Shown: positions 24,350 to 32,846, counted from the first letter of the stretch. The stretch: 36,191 nucleotides of DNA from Thermoanaerobacter sp. A7A (GCF_000445185.1 NZ_AVAF01000159.1:1-36191), one strand, 5' to 3'. Notes: generated by a model not told the origin, from the sequence alone. Translations and numbers: made by a program.

Positions 24350-24473
24350 GTGGTGCGCCCGGCATGAGTGTTAACTTTTGGATAAGGTAAGAGTGTAAAG
24401 TGCATTAAGGACGATTTAAATAGAATATAACGAGTTTCAAAAATTGCACTATTGTTGGTGAAAGAAATGATTC

Positions 24474-24502
24474 TTGTTAACTAATTAAAGTTTAAGTATA
24501 AT
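24474..24502 (+). promoter_or_regulatory. Promoter of the PRD regulator / DUF4310-4312 operon
   Basis: TTGTTA (24474-24479), 17-nt spacer, TATAAT (24497-24502), 34 bases before the start codon. The next gene boundaries are tight, so it may drive the whole cluster to at least 30165. Confidence 0.75.
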
Positions 24503-24536
24503 TTATTACAAACAAAAGGTTAGGAGGGAAAATAGT

Positions 24537-26450
24537 TTGTTACTTCCTGGCCGTGTAAATAAAATTTTTAGTATGTTATTAGAATCATCAAAACCCCTGC
24601 GGATTAAAGATATTGCACGTGAGTTTCAAGTAAGTGAACGTACAGTAAAATATGACCTTGATTTACTCAGAGATTGGTTAAAAAAGTATGATATTAATCT
24701 TTATTCAAAACCCAATGTAGGAATATGGATAGATGAAAGAGATAAAAATACTCGAATTAGTAATGAGTTAAAAAGAGATTTAAGTTTAAATGAGGGATTA
24801 TATGGTTTTTTTGAGCGTCCAGAGAGAATTAGACGGCTTACTTTAGAATTGTTAGTGAATGATTCGTTTTACAAAATCAGCGATTTAGCTGAAAAGTTTG
24901 AAGTTAGTCGAAATACAATTGTGAGAGATTTAAACATAATAGAAAAAGATTTAAAACAAAGGCATCTTGTGATAGAAAGGACTCGGCAAGGGATAAGAAT
25001 AAGAGGTTCTGAATTTTATCGGAGGCTTGCTCTAGAATATCTTGTTCAGAGTACTATGGAAGAAAAAGAAATGAACAAAATTATTATGAATGTAATTAAG
25101 GAAAAAGTTGGAAAGGAAGAAAAATTTTTATTAATCCAAAGTGTGCCTTTTTTATCTAAACAAGAACTGGAATATGTTTTTTCTAAGATACGTTTGATTA
25201 TTTCCAGAATAGAAAATGAGTTGGAAATAATGCTTTCCGATAGAATAATCATTAATATATTTATTCGTCTTATAATTACAATTCAACGTTTAAAGAGGAA
25301 GAAAAATGAAAACTTAGATTTTATGACAACGATTAATATTCAACAATTAAAAATGCAAAAATTATATCAAATTTTTAAAGAAGTATTAAATGGGCCTCCT
25401 TTTTTGAATTTTATTTTTACCGAATCTGAACTCATATATATAAGTCTTCCTACGATAGAAATAGTACAGCCTCTATTGGATGATATAAAAAATTCCGAGT
25501 ATAGAGGAATTGATGTATATGAAAAAACAATAGAGTTAATTAAAAGGATGACAATAAAAACAAAAATTAACTTCGAAAAAGATGATCAATTATTAAATGC
25601 GCTATTGGTTCATCTAAAAGATAAAGTTGTGAAATTTAGATTTGGCATTATAGACCCTAATCCTATACTAGGTGCAGTTATTAGCTCTTTTTCTACTATG
25701 TTTCACTTGATTAAAGAATGTGTTTATGAGGTATTTAAGGAGGAGGATATTTATTTCACGGATGCTGATTTAGCCTATATTGTATTGCATTTTCAAGCTG
25801 CTTATGAGAGACAGAAAAAAAATTATTTATTTAAGGCATTAATTGTGTGCAATACAGGCAGAGGGACAGCTCAATTACTAAAAACAATGCTTGAAAATGA
25901 AATTCCTGAATTAAAAATCATTGGAACAAGTTCAATATTTACTTTAAAAAGACAGATAGAATTAAAAAAACCAGACTTGATTATTAGTGTAGTTCCGATA
26001 GAAGATATAACCATTCCTTTTATAAAAGTTCATAATATACCTACAGAAGATGATATACTACGGATTCATAAAATAATTAATAAATTACAAAAAAATTCTT
26101 CAACAGAGTTGTTTTGTCCCTCGGTTGAGGGAGAAAATTATTTTGAACCAGTGATTGCTGAACAATTTGTACAAAATATTATTTTTAAAGGGTATGTATT
26201 AAGCCAAAAAATTATTCAAGAATTTAAGGATAATCTTAGTGAAGAACGAGCAGAAGGTTTAAAACTTCATATTTTACTTTTAGCTGGTAGAATTGCTTTT
26301 AATTCATTTTATGATTTTGAATATACGGATTACAATTATAAATTTAATTATTCTTCTGAAATGCGTGAACGACTAGAGAAAATATTAAAAGAAAATGAAA
26401 TTAATATTCCAGAAAGCGAAATAATAGCTATTTTGCAATATTTTAAATGA
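24537..26450 (+). CDS. PRD-containing transcriptional activator with EIIB-like domain (MtlR/LicR type)
   Basis: Protein of 637 residues. HTH domains lie at about 5-60 (IKDIAREFQVSERTVKYDLD) and 100-160 (ISDLAEKFEVSRNTIVRDLN). PRD1 is at about 195-260, where the usual His is Arg (R244 in IFIRLIITIQRLK). PRD2 is at about 325-425 with His 359 (LLVHLKDKV) and His 418 (YIVLHFQ). A PTS-EIIB-like domain at 432-515 has Cys 438 in IVCNTGRGTA, and a C-terminal PRD-like segment has His 578. Such proteins are controlled by PTS phosphorylation and activate the adjacent operon. TTG start with AGGAGGG 8 nt upstream. The next gene begins 16 nt after the stop. No EIIA-like tail is seen. Confidence 0.88.
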   Translation: MLLPGRVNKIFSMLLESSKPLRIKDIAREFQVSERTVKYDLDLLRDWLKKYDINLYSKPNVGIWIDERDKNTRISNELKRDLSLNEGLYGFFERPERIRRLTLELLVNDSFYKISDLAEKFEVSRNTIVRDLNIIEKDLKQRHLVIERTRQGIRIRGSEFYRRLALEYLVQSTMEEKEMNKIIMNVIKEKVGKEEKFLLIQSVPFLSKQELEYVFSKIRLIISRIENELEIMLSDRIIINIFIRLIITIQRLKRKKNENLDFMTTINIQQLKMQKLYQIFKEVLNGPPFLNFIFTESELIYISLPTIEIVQPLLDDIKNSEYRGIDVYEKTIELIKRMTIKTKINFEKDDQLLNALLVHLKDKVVKFRFGIIDPNPILGAVISSFSTMFHLIKECVYEVFKEEDIYFTDADLAYIVLHFQAAYERQKKNYLFKALIVCNTGRGTAQLLKTMLENEIPELKIIGTSSIFTLKRQIELKKPDLIISVVPIEDITIPFIKVHNIPTEDDILRIHKIINKLQKNSSTELFCPSVEGENYFEPVIAEQFVQNIIFKGYVLSQKIIQEFKDNLSEERAEGLKLHILLLAGRIAFNSFYDFEYTDYNYKFNYSSEMRERLEKILKENEINIPESEIIAILQYFK

Positions 26451-26466
26451 GAGGAGAAAATAGTAA

Positions 26467-27603
26467 ATGAAGATTGATTTACTTGTTAAAAACGGTTATG
26501 TAATAGATCCTGGTAATAAAATGAAAGGCAAGTTTGATATAGCCATAGATAACGGGAAAATTTTAGGTATTTACCAGCCTAATACTTTTTCGGAATATTC
26601 CACAGAGAATGTGTTAGATGTTTCCGATTGCATAGTAGTACCAGGATTAATTGACCTTCATGTACATGTATTTCCAATTAAAACCGTATTAGGAATTTCT
26701 GCAGATCATGTTGGAGTTAATAAAGGAGTTACAACTGTAGTAGATGCCGGAAGTACAGGAGTTAGTTGTATTAACTTTTTTATTGATGAAGTAGTTAAAA
26801 AAAATATTACTCGTGTTTTACTATGGATTAATGTTGCTAGTCCTGGGTTATGTGAAGGGCTTTCAGAATTAGCTGATCTAAAAAACATAGAATTAGAAAA
26901 ACTAGAAGAAGTAATTAAAGAGCATGGTCAAGTAATTCATGGGATAAAAGTTAGGATGAGTTCTTCGGTTGTAAAAAACAATGGAATCAAACCACTTGAA
27001 ATTGCTAAAAAAATTGCTCAAAAAGTTAAGCTTCCTCTTATGGTCCATATTGGCAATCCACCACCAGATCTTAATGATATTTTAAGTTTATTAGAAGCAG
27101 GCGATGTAGTTACTCACGCTTTCCACGGAAAGAAAGGAGGGATATTAGATGAGGATGGAAAGTTAATATTGGAAGCAGAGAATGCTTTAAAAAGAGGGGT
27201 TCTATTTGATGTAGGACATGGTACTTCGAGTTTTAGCTTTAAGGTAATGAAACGTGCTAGAGATTTAGGAATTGTTCCTCATACTATCAGCACAGATATT
27301 TATCTTGATAATATAACTGGGCCTGTTTATAGTTTAGTTACTACCATGACTAAATTCATTGCCTTAGGATATTCTTTAGAAGAAGTAATAAAAGCTACTA
27401 CAAGTATGCCAGCTAAGGTACTTCGTATGGAACATGAAATTGGCGGTATTAAAGAAGGAAACATAGCAGATATTTCCATTTTAAAATGGAACCAATCTCC
27501 TATTAAGCTTGTTGATTCTGAAGGTGAAGAAATAGTTGCAGAGAAGTTCTTGTTACCATTATATACAATCAAATCTGGAAAGGTTTTGAAGTGCAATGGA
27601 TGA
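26467..27603 (+). CDS. Amidohydrolase/deacetylase family metallohydrolase
   Basis: Protein of 378 residues resembling dihydroorotase-type amidohydrolases. The metal site looks complete: H65 and H67 (LIDLHVHV), a probable carboxylated K161 (HGIKVRMS), H194 (LMVHIGN), H217 (VVTHAFHG) and D277 (ISTDIYL). The C-terminus has KEGNIADISI. Family members accompany DgaE/DgaF and DUF4310-4312 genes. I infer that it removes an N-acyl group from an amino-sugar acid or similar compound; no experimental substrate is known to me. GAGGAG precedes the ATG, and the stop overlaps the next gene by 8 nt. Confidence 0.85.
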   Translation: MKIDLLVKNGYVIDPGNKMKGKFDIAIDNGKILGIYQPNTFSEYSTENVLDVSDCIVVPGLIDLHVHVFPIKTVLGISADHVGVNKGVTTVVDAGSTGVSCINFFIDEVVKKNITRVLLWINVASPGLCEGLSELADLKNIELEKLEEVIKEHGQVIHGIKVRMSSSVVKNNGIKPLEIAKKIAQKVKLPLMVHIGNPPPDLNDILSLLEAGDVVTHAFHGKKGGILDEDGKLILEAENALKRGVLFDVGHGTSSFSFKVMKRARDLGIVPHTISTDIYLDNITGPVYSLVTTMTKFIALGYSLEEVIKATTSMPAKVLRMEHEIGGIKEGNIADISILKWNQSPIKLVDSEGEEIVAEKFLLPLYTIKSGKVLKCNG

Positions 27604-27994
27604 AGTTAAGAAAATATTAAAAGAAGTAATAGAAGAGATTTCTAAGAAAGAAAAGATAACAGAAAAAGAGAGAGAGGAACTATTTGAGTTATTAAGATTA
27701 GTTAAATTAAATGAAAAAGATGGTAAATTTTCTTTTTCGTTTGATCGTTTGGTTTTAATAGGATATCATTTATTGGCTTTTATTAAGAGATTAGAAACAA
27801 ATGAAAAATTACCACCTGTTGAACCAGGGTTATGGAATGAAATTTCACCAGAGGTAAAAAAATTGAGTATTGAAGTTTTGCAAAAATATGTGCAAAGGTT
27901 TAAGAAAGAATTAGACAAAACAGAAATATTTTTATTAGCGGTTCATTTTGAAGTGTCTAAAATTAAATGTGTAGGAGGAAAAAATAATGCATGA
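27596..27994 (+). CDS. Stand-alone PRD-domain protein (EF_0829/AHA_3910 family)
   Basis: A 132-residue protein consisting of little more than one PRD domain. His 58 (LIGYHLLAFIKRL) and His 117 (EIFLLAVHFEVSK) are the two positions that PTS proteins phosphorylate in PRD regulators. No DNA- or RNA-binding domain is present. A small PRD protein is part of the conserved EF_0829-type cluster. It could titrate phosphoryl groups or regulate the transporter or the upstream activator. It overlaps both neighbours by 8 nt, indicating coupled translation. Confidence 0.8.
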   Translation: MDEVKKILKEVIEEISKKEKITEKEREELFELLRLVKLNEKDGKFSFSFDRLVLIGYHLLAFIKRLETNEKLPPVEPGLWNEISPEVKKLSIEVLQKYVQRFKKELDKTEIFLLAVHFEVSKIKCVGGKNNA

Positions 27995-28367
27995 TAAAGT
28001 GAGGGTGGTAATTGGTGATCGACTCGGGAAGGGACAAAAAGTAGCAAAAGGTGTTGAAGAAGCAGGTGGAATTGCAATTGTGATTCCAGGTGTAGGCGCA
28101 GATATGAAAGTTGGTGATGTAATGAATAAGGAAAATGCTGATTTTGGAATTGCTTTTTGCGGAAGTGGAGGGGCTGGTGCTTTAACTGCTCAAACAAAAT
28201 ATGGCTATCCAGCAGAGTATGGACTTCGTTCTATTGATGCAGGTATTACTGCGTTAAGAGAAGGTAAAAGAGTCCTTGGTTTCGGCTTTATGGACATTGA
28301 AGAACTTGGTAGGAGATTAACAGAAGAATATATAAAATTAATTAAGAGAGAGAATAAAGATGTATAA
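27987..28367 (+). CDS. Glycine-rich SFCGS family protein (EF_0830 family)
   Basis: A 126-residue soluble protein. VRVVIGDRLGKGQKVAKGVE starts a Rossmann-like strand-helix pattern. The family signature appears as AFCGSGGAGA (residues 56-65) with Cys 58. AEYGLRSIDAGITALREGKR and LGFGFMDIEELG follow. Function is unknown in the family. The small size, single conserved Cys in a Gly-rich loop and position beside two membrane proteins recall a PTS IIB component, but this is inference. GGAGG precedes the ATG; it overlaps the genes on both sides by 8 nt. Confidence 0.85.
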   Translation: MHDKVRVVIGDRLGKGQKVAKGVEEAGGIAIVIPGVGADMKVGDVMNKENADFGIAFCGSGGAGALTAQTKYGYPAEYGLRSIDAGITALREGKRVLGFGFMDIEELGRRLTEEYIKLIKRENKDV

Positions 28368-28695
28368 AGAGTTTGATCGTACATTAAGATTTGAAGAAAA
28401 AGGTGAAACTATTGAAGAAGTATTTAATAAGATGTTTTCACAAATAAGGAATAAACTTTCATATGAGATTAAAGATTTAATAATTAGAATTGAACCAAAA
28501 GATATTGAGGTTGTAGAGGCAAAGAAGATCGTATTTACTGAAAGATTTTTAGGGCTGTTTTTCCCGCGAAAGCGTAATTTGTATAAGGTTAAAGCTATGA
28601 TAACAGTGAGGGTAGGAGTGATAGAAATTTCGCAAATAAAATTTGAAGAAATAGATGATACGCCTACGTTACTAAAACAATTTTTAAAAATTTAG
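28360..28695 (+). CDS. DUF4312 family protein (EF_0831 family)
   Basis: A 111-residue protein without membrane segments. It starts MYKEFDRTLRFEEKGETIEE and has a basic central stretch (ERFLGLFFPRKRNLYKVKA) followed by strand-rich sequence. Recognised mainly by its position between the SFCGS protein and the DUF4311 protein in this conserved cluster. Function is unknown. Its start codon overlaps the preceding gene by 8 nt, so it is made together with that protein. Confidence 0.8.
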   Translation: MYKEFDRTLRFEEKGETIEEVFNKMFSQIRNKLSYEIKDLIIRIEPKDIEVVEAKKIVFTERFLGLFFPRKRNLYKVKAMITVRVGVIEISQIKFEEIDDTPTLLKQFLKI

Positions 28696-28723
28696 AGTAA
28701 AGGAATAGAAGGGAGTGTTTGGG

Positions 28724-29506
28724 ATGACTATCGTGATAATCTTAAAATCAATAATTATTGGGGCTTTGGTAGGATTTGGAGTTGGAGCAGGTGCTGCAAG
28801 AATGTTTCATGCTCCTACAGTTCAGGGGATGGGAGCATTTCGAACATTAGGAGAATTAAATGCTTGTCAAGGTGATCCAATTTCGCATTTTTCTTTTGGC
28901 TTGGGATTTTTATTTAACTCATGGGCAACGGTCATAGGAGCTGGTGCATTAACACAAGATGTTGAACATAGAATTATTCCAAACTGGGCTGCGGCATTAC
29001 TTTTAACAAAAAATGGAAACGTGAAAGAAACCTTACACGATCCTAAAAAAATGGCAGTAGCTGGTGCTATCGTAGGAGCGATATTAATACCTCTTTTAAA
29101 TTCAACAGCGGCGGCAGTTCCACAATCGTTACAAAATGTTGCGACAAAAGTTTTGGTACCGGCCGCCAATTGGCTAATCAATCCTGTTATGCCCATAATA
29201 TTCTGGTTGGCAGCACTTGATGCAGGAAAACGGACAGGTATTTGGGGAACAATTTTAGGTGGATTAGCACATTTGATAATGGGAAATGCTGTACCAGGTA
29301 TTGTTTTGGGAATTTTGATAGGAAAGGGTGTAGATGATTCTGGTTGGAATAAAATTACAAAAACTTTAGTAACTACTGTTATTATTTTGTTTGTATTAAG
29401 TGGATTTTTCCGGGGTTTCGATGTAGCATTACTGAAAAGCATGAATATTGGAATACCCCAATGGTTAATTAATCTTCATAAATTCTTTGGAATGGTGGTG
29501 AAATAA
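28724..29506 (+). CDS. DUF4311 family membrane protein (EF_0832 family)
   Basis: A 260-residue integral membrane protein with about six to seven hydrophobic segments. Charged or conserved loops include ARMFHAPTVQGMGAFRTLGE, LNACQGDPISHFSFGLGF and LTQDVEHRIIPNWAAALLL. Gly-rich helices such as GTILGGLAHLIMGNAVPGIV suggest a transporter fold. The ATG at 28724 is preferred, with GGAG 8 nt upstream; the GTG at 28715 lies on the ribosome site. It is 2 nt from the DUF4310 gene, and the two probably form one membrane complex. Transport is inferred; family function is unknown. Confidence 0.85.
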   Translation: MTIVIILKSIIIGALVGFGVGAGAARMFHAPTVQGMGAFRTLGELNACQGDPISHFSFGLGFLFNSWATVIGAGALTQDVEHRIIPNWAAALLLTKNGNVKETLHDPKKMAVAGAIVGAILIPLLNSTAAAVPQSLQNVATKVLVPAANWLINPVMPIIFWLAALDAGKRTGIWGTILGGLAHLIMGNAVPGIVLGILIGKGVDDSGWNKITKTLVTTVIILFVLSGFFRGFDVALLKSMNIGIPQWLINLHKFFGMVVK

Positions 29507-29508
29507 AA

Positions 29509-30165
29509 ATGGAAGATATAAAAATAGAAGATAAAAAGCTTGGTTTCTGGTATTCAGAATGGGGATTTATTGTATTTGTGATGGCTCTTGCTACTGGTAT
29601 TTTTGGTGGAACTCATTTATATTACACATATCATGTTGGGGCATTCAATGACTTGGCTGTTGTTGCTTTACTAGAAGCTGGACTTAAGGGAGGCGGATTT
29701 GGCGCCGCAGCTGCCTTTGGAGGAGCTTTTTTATTCGCACGTGTTATAGAAGGTCCATTGGTAGGAATTTTAGATATTGGTGGTTCTTTACAAACAGGAG
29801 TAGGAATTGGAATACCAGCGTTGATGCTTGGAGCAGGCTTTACTGCTCCGCTTGAATCGTTTCCTTTAGCCTTACTAACGGGTGCTATTCTTGGAGCTAT
29901 AATTGGAGCTGTAATAATTTCTATTCGAAAGTTTACAGTTGATAAGATAGACTCTACATTCGGAGCAGATATTATGATGGGAGCAGGTAATGCTGCTGGA
30001 CGATATTTAGGGCCTTTGATTGTAATTTCTGCTGTCATGGCTTCTATTCCAGTAGGTTTAGGGGCTATTATTGGAGCTGCAGTTTTTTATGCGTACAAAA
30101 AGCCAATTGCAGGGGGAGCTATACTTGGAGCGATGTTAATGGGAGTTTTCTTTCCAATTCAATAA
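29509..30165 (+). CDS. DUF4310 family membrane protein (EF_0833 family)
   Basis: A 218-residue integral membrane protein with about six hydrophobic, Gly/Ala-rich helices after a short cytosolic start (MEDIKIEDKKLGFWYSEWGF). Long Gly-rich stretches (LKGGGFGAAAAFGGAFLFAR, FGADIMMGAGNAAGRYLGPL) resemble pore-lining helices of permeases. It is the partner of the DUF4311 protein, comparable to the paired IIC/IID components of mannose-class PTS systems, but I see no direct sequence motif of those families. It is followed by a palindromic hairpin before dgaE. Confidence 0.85.
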   Translation: MEDIKIEDKKLGFWYSEWGFIVFVMALATGIFGGTHLYYTYHVGAFNDLAVVALLEAGLKGGGFGAAAAFGGAFLFARVIEGPLVGILDIGGSLQTGVGIGIPALMLGAGFTAPLESFPLALLTGAILGAIIGAVIISIRKFTVDKIDSTFGADIMMGAGNAAGRYLGPLIVISAVMASIPVGLGAIIGAAVFYAYKKPIAGGAILGAMLMGVFFPIQ

Positions 30166-30171
30166 TAATTT

Positions 30172-30197
30172 GCAGGCAGGTTAACCTGCCTGCTTTT
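30172..30197 (+). terminator. Palindromic attenuator between transport and enzyme genes
   Basis: A 22-bp perfect palindrome (30172-30193, arms GCAGGCAGGTT and AACCTGCCTGC) followed by only four Ts. It sits 15 nt before the ribosome site region of the next gene. It probably causes partial termination, so enzymes are made at a lower level than the membrane genes, or it stabilises the upstream mRNA. Confidence 0.65.
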
Positions 30198-30212
30198 ATG
30201 GAGGTTGTGGTT

Positions 30213-31313
30213 ATGAGTATTTACCAAAAATACGGTTTAAAAAAGATTATAAATGCAAGCGGTAAAATGACTGCTTTGGGAGGCAGTGCTGTAGATACGA
30301 AGATAGCACAAGCAATGTTTGAAGCTGCGCAAGATTACGTTGATGTTCAAGAATTAATGTTAAAGGCAGGTAGAATAATTGCTGAAATTACGACGGCGGA
30401 AGATGCATGCCCGACAGTAGGTGCTGCTGCTGGCATTGCAATTTCTGTAGCTGCTTTAATTGCAGGGAAGAATTTAACTCTTATTGAGCAGTTACCGTAT
30501 AGTGAAGGTTTGAGAAATGAGGTTATCATCCAAAAAGGACATTCGATTAATTTTGGAGCTTCTATACTACAAATGATTAGATTAGGTGGAGGTAAAATAG
30601 TTGAAGTAGGCCAAACAAACTATGTTGAAAAAAGTCATATTATAGATGCAATTTCAGAAAAAACTGTTGCAATTTTCTATGTAAAATCACATCATGCTGT
30701 TCAAAAAGGTATGTTATCTCTTCCTGAAATAATTGAAATTAGCAAAGAAAATAATATTCCAATAATTGTAGATGCAGCTGCAGAAGAAGATATACAGAAA
30801 TATATTCAAATGGGGGCGGAGCTTGTAATATATAGTGGCGGTAAGGCTATAGAAGGTCCTACTTCAGGTTTTATTTGTGGAAAAAAAGAACTAATTGAAG
30901 CTTGTCGTTTGCAGTACAAGGGTATTGGAAGGGCAATGAAAGTTGGGAAAGAACAAATTATGGGTTTAATTGCTGCATTAGAGATTTATAAAAATAAAGT
31001 AGAAGACATAGAAAAACAATTACAGCAAGTTCAATGGATAGTTGATCAGTTTCAAAATATCGATGGAATAACTGCTTCGGTTGTGCAGGATGAAGCTGGA
31101 AGAAAAATTTATCGTGCTCAATTAAAATTTGACGAAGAGAGATTAAACATTTCAACGCATGAAATTATACAACAATTAGAAAGAGGGGAACCTGCAATTT
31201 TTACTAGGAATCATTATGCAAATTTAGGTATTATAAGTATTGATCCTCGTCCTTTGCTTCCAGGGCAAGAAAAAATAATTGTTAATCGAATAAAAGAAAT
31301 TTTAAGAGTATAA
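30213..31313 (+). CDS. dgaE: DgaE-type PLP-dependent ammonia lyase
   Basis: A 366-residue fold-type I PLP enzyme related to SelA and to D-glucosaminate-6-phosphate ammonia lyase. PLP lysine K211 is in YSGGKAIEGPTSGF, and D187 in IIVDAAAEED should contact the pyridine nitrogen. Early residues KIINASGKMTALGGS and CPTVGAAAGIAISVAAL match the family. The expected reaction is 2-amino-2-deoxy-6-phosphogluconate (or analogue) to 2-keto-3-deoxy-6-phosphogluconate plus ammonia. The ATG at 30213 is used because GGAGG (200-204 of that stretch) lies between it and the ATG at 30198. It precedes the aldolase gene by 13 nt. Confidence 0.88.
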   Translation: MSIYQKYGLKKIINASGKMTALGGSAVDTKIAQAMFEAAQDYVDVQELMLKAGRIIAEITTAEDACPTVGAAAGIAISVAALIAGKNLTLIEQLPYSEGLRNEVIIQKGHSINFGASILQMIRLGGGKIVEVGQTNYVEKSHIIDAISEKTVAIFYVKSHHAVQKGMLSLPEIIEISKENNIPIIVDAAAEEDIQKYIQMGAELVIYSGGKAIEGPTSGFICGKKELIEACRLQYKGIGRAMKVGKEQIMGLIAALEIYKNKVEDIEKQLQQVQWIVDQFQNIDGITASVVQDEAGRKIYRAQLKFDEERLNISTHEIIQQLERGEPAIFTRNHYANLGIISIDPRPLLPGQEKIIVNRIKEILRV

Positions 31314-31326
31314 TGAGGTGTGAAAA

Positions 31327-32046
31327 ATGGAAGTTAGATTAAATGTATTAGCAAAGAATTTAAAGAATGCTAAAGAGATTGTAGAGGTAACAGAAGGAAA
31401 AGTATTTATTGGGATTTTGACAAAAGAGTTCGATTCTACAGAAGAAGCGATTAAAAAGGTTTTTGAATTTCAAAATGCAGGAATACCTGTTTCTATTGGA
31501 CTTGGTGCAGGGGATCCACTACAATGGCAAAAGGTACTAGAGTTTGCTATTGCCACTAAGCCCGCACACGTAAATCAAGTTTTCACGGCAGCAGGGTATA
31601 CTTTAGGAGCATTAAAAGCAGTTAAAAGTGAACATACCATAGTAAATGCTCTAATTAGACCTTCTGGTATACCAGGAAAAGTATTTATTTCAACAGGACC
31701 AACTAGTGAAAAATACTTAGAAATGGTGTCATGTGATTTAGCAGCAGCGATGTTGGCGGAGATAGGTGTTCCTTCAGTAAAGTTTTTCCCAATAGAAGGA
31801 AACAAACGGCTTGAAGAAGTAGAGGAAATGGTTAAAGCGTGTATTAACCACGGTATAACTATTTTTGAACCAACAGGAGGAATTGACAAAAAATCATTAC
31901 CTTCTGTTCTAGAAGTTTGCTTGAAAAATGGTATTCAGACTGTGATACCTCACGTTTACACTTCAATTATTGATAAAACAACAGGTTTAACAAGAATAGA
32001 AGATGTGGAAGAATTAGCGACAATTGTAAAGAGAGTTGTTGAATAA
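31327..32046 (+). CDS. dgaF: DgaF-type KDGP aldolase
   Basis: A 239-residue TIM-barrel aldolase of the EF_0839/DgaF family. It should cleave 2-keto-3-deoxy-6-phosphogluconate to pyruvate and glyceraldehyde-3-phosphate. K152 in SVKFFPIEG is the likely Schiff-base lysine, and ALIRPSGIPGKVFISTGPTS and FEPTGGIDKKSLP fit phosphate binding. Together with DgaE it forms the enzymatic outcome of the operon. GAGGTG precedes the ATG. Its TAA overlaps the ATG of the phosphatase gene by one base. Confidence 0.88.
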   Translation: MEVRLNVLAKNLKNAKEIVEVTEGKVFIGILTKEFDSTEEAIKKVFEFQNAGIPVSIGLGAGDPLQWQKVLEFAIATKPAHVNQVFTAAGYTLGALKAVKSEHTIVNALIRPSGIPGKVFISTGPTSEKYLEMVSCDLAAAMLAEIGVPSVKFFPIEGNKRLEEVEEMVKACINHGITIFEPTGGIDKKSLPSVLEVCLKNGIQTVIPHVYTSIIDKTTGLTRIEDVEELATIVKRVVE

Positions 32047-32846
32047 TGCGGGATATTCGCCTTACAGTAGTTGATATTGACGGGACTTTATTAGATTCAA
32101 ATGGTAATCTTCATCCGAAGACAATATCAACAATGAAGAAAGTGCAAAAGAAAGGAATCCTTGTTACATTAGCTACAGGTAGGACATTTCGTTCTACCTG
32201 TACAATTGCAAAATTGTTGGGAATTAAAATTCCTGTGATTTGCTATAATGGAGCTTATATATCAAGTATAGGGCAACCTCCACTTTACACGTTTCCAATC
32301 TCAAGAGAAAAAATTAAGCCTATTATTAAAATTTTAGAAGAAAATAATTATTATATAAAATTTTATGCGGATGATTGTTTATATGTTCAAGAGGCTATAG
32401 AAGAGACTTATCTTTTCTCAAAAATACATAAGGTTCCTTTTGTGGAAGTGGGAAAAGGTAAACTTTCTCATCTAAATAAAGATCCTTTAAAAATTGTGGT
32501 ATATGATACTCCCGAACGCATTAAGAGCGCATTAGAAATGTTTAAACCTTTGAAAGATGAATTTACCTTTATTATAGAAAATGATAATTTTGAAGTTAAT
32601 TCTAAAAATATAACTAAAGCTGTGGCTGTAGAATTACTTTGTAACTATTTGGGTATTTCAATGGATCAAGTTATGGCATTTGGTGATGGAGTAAATGACG
32701 TTGAGATGGTTGAATCTGTAGGAGTCGGAATTGCAGTTGAAAATGCAATTCCTTTACTAAAGGAAAAAGCAGATTTTATTACTAGCTCAAATGATAAATT
32801 AGGTGTTGCACGTATGCTAGAAAAAATTTTTCTAGACGACAGTTAA
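32046..32846 (+). CDS. Cof-type HAD-IIB phosphatase
   Basis: A 266-residue HAD hydrolase. Motif I VDIDGTLL has D10 and D12; TLATGRTF contains motif II; K205-region NSKNITKAVAVELL and MAFGDGVNDVEMVESVGVGI supply motifs III and IV. The large type IIB cap is present. Such enzymes dephosphorylate sugar phosphates, and the substrate cannot be told from sequence. Translation is coupled to dgaF, suggesting it removes a phosphorylated by-product or stalled intermediate. It is the last gene of the operon, and no obvious terminator follows. Confidence 0.85.
   Translation: MRDIRLTVVDIDGTLLDSNGNLHPKTISTMKKVQKKGILVTLATGRTFRSTCTIAKLLGIKIPVICYNGAYISSIGQPPLYTFPISREKIKPIIKILEENNYYIKFYADDCLYVQEAIEETYLFSKIHKVPFVEVGKGKLSHLNKDPLKIVVYDTPERIKSALEMFKPLKDEFTFIIENDNFEVNSKNITKAVAVELLCNYLGISMDQVMAFGDGVNDVEMVESVGVGIAVENAIPLLKEKADFITSSNDKLGVARMLEKIFLDDS

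Noticed and set aside
28867-29442. 191-codon minus-strand ORF opposite the DUF4311 gene
   Set aside because: Shadow frame of a Gly/Ala-rich membrane gene; no ribosome site and no recognisable product.
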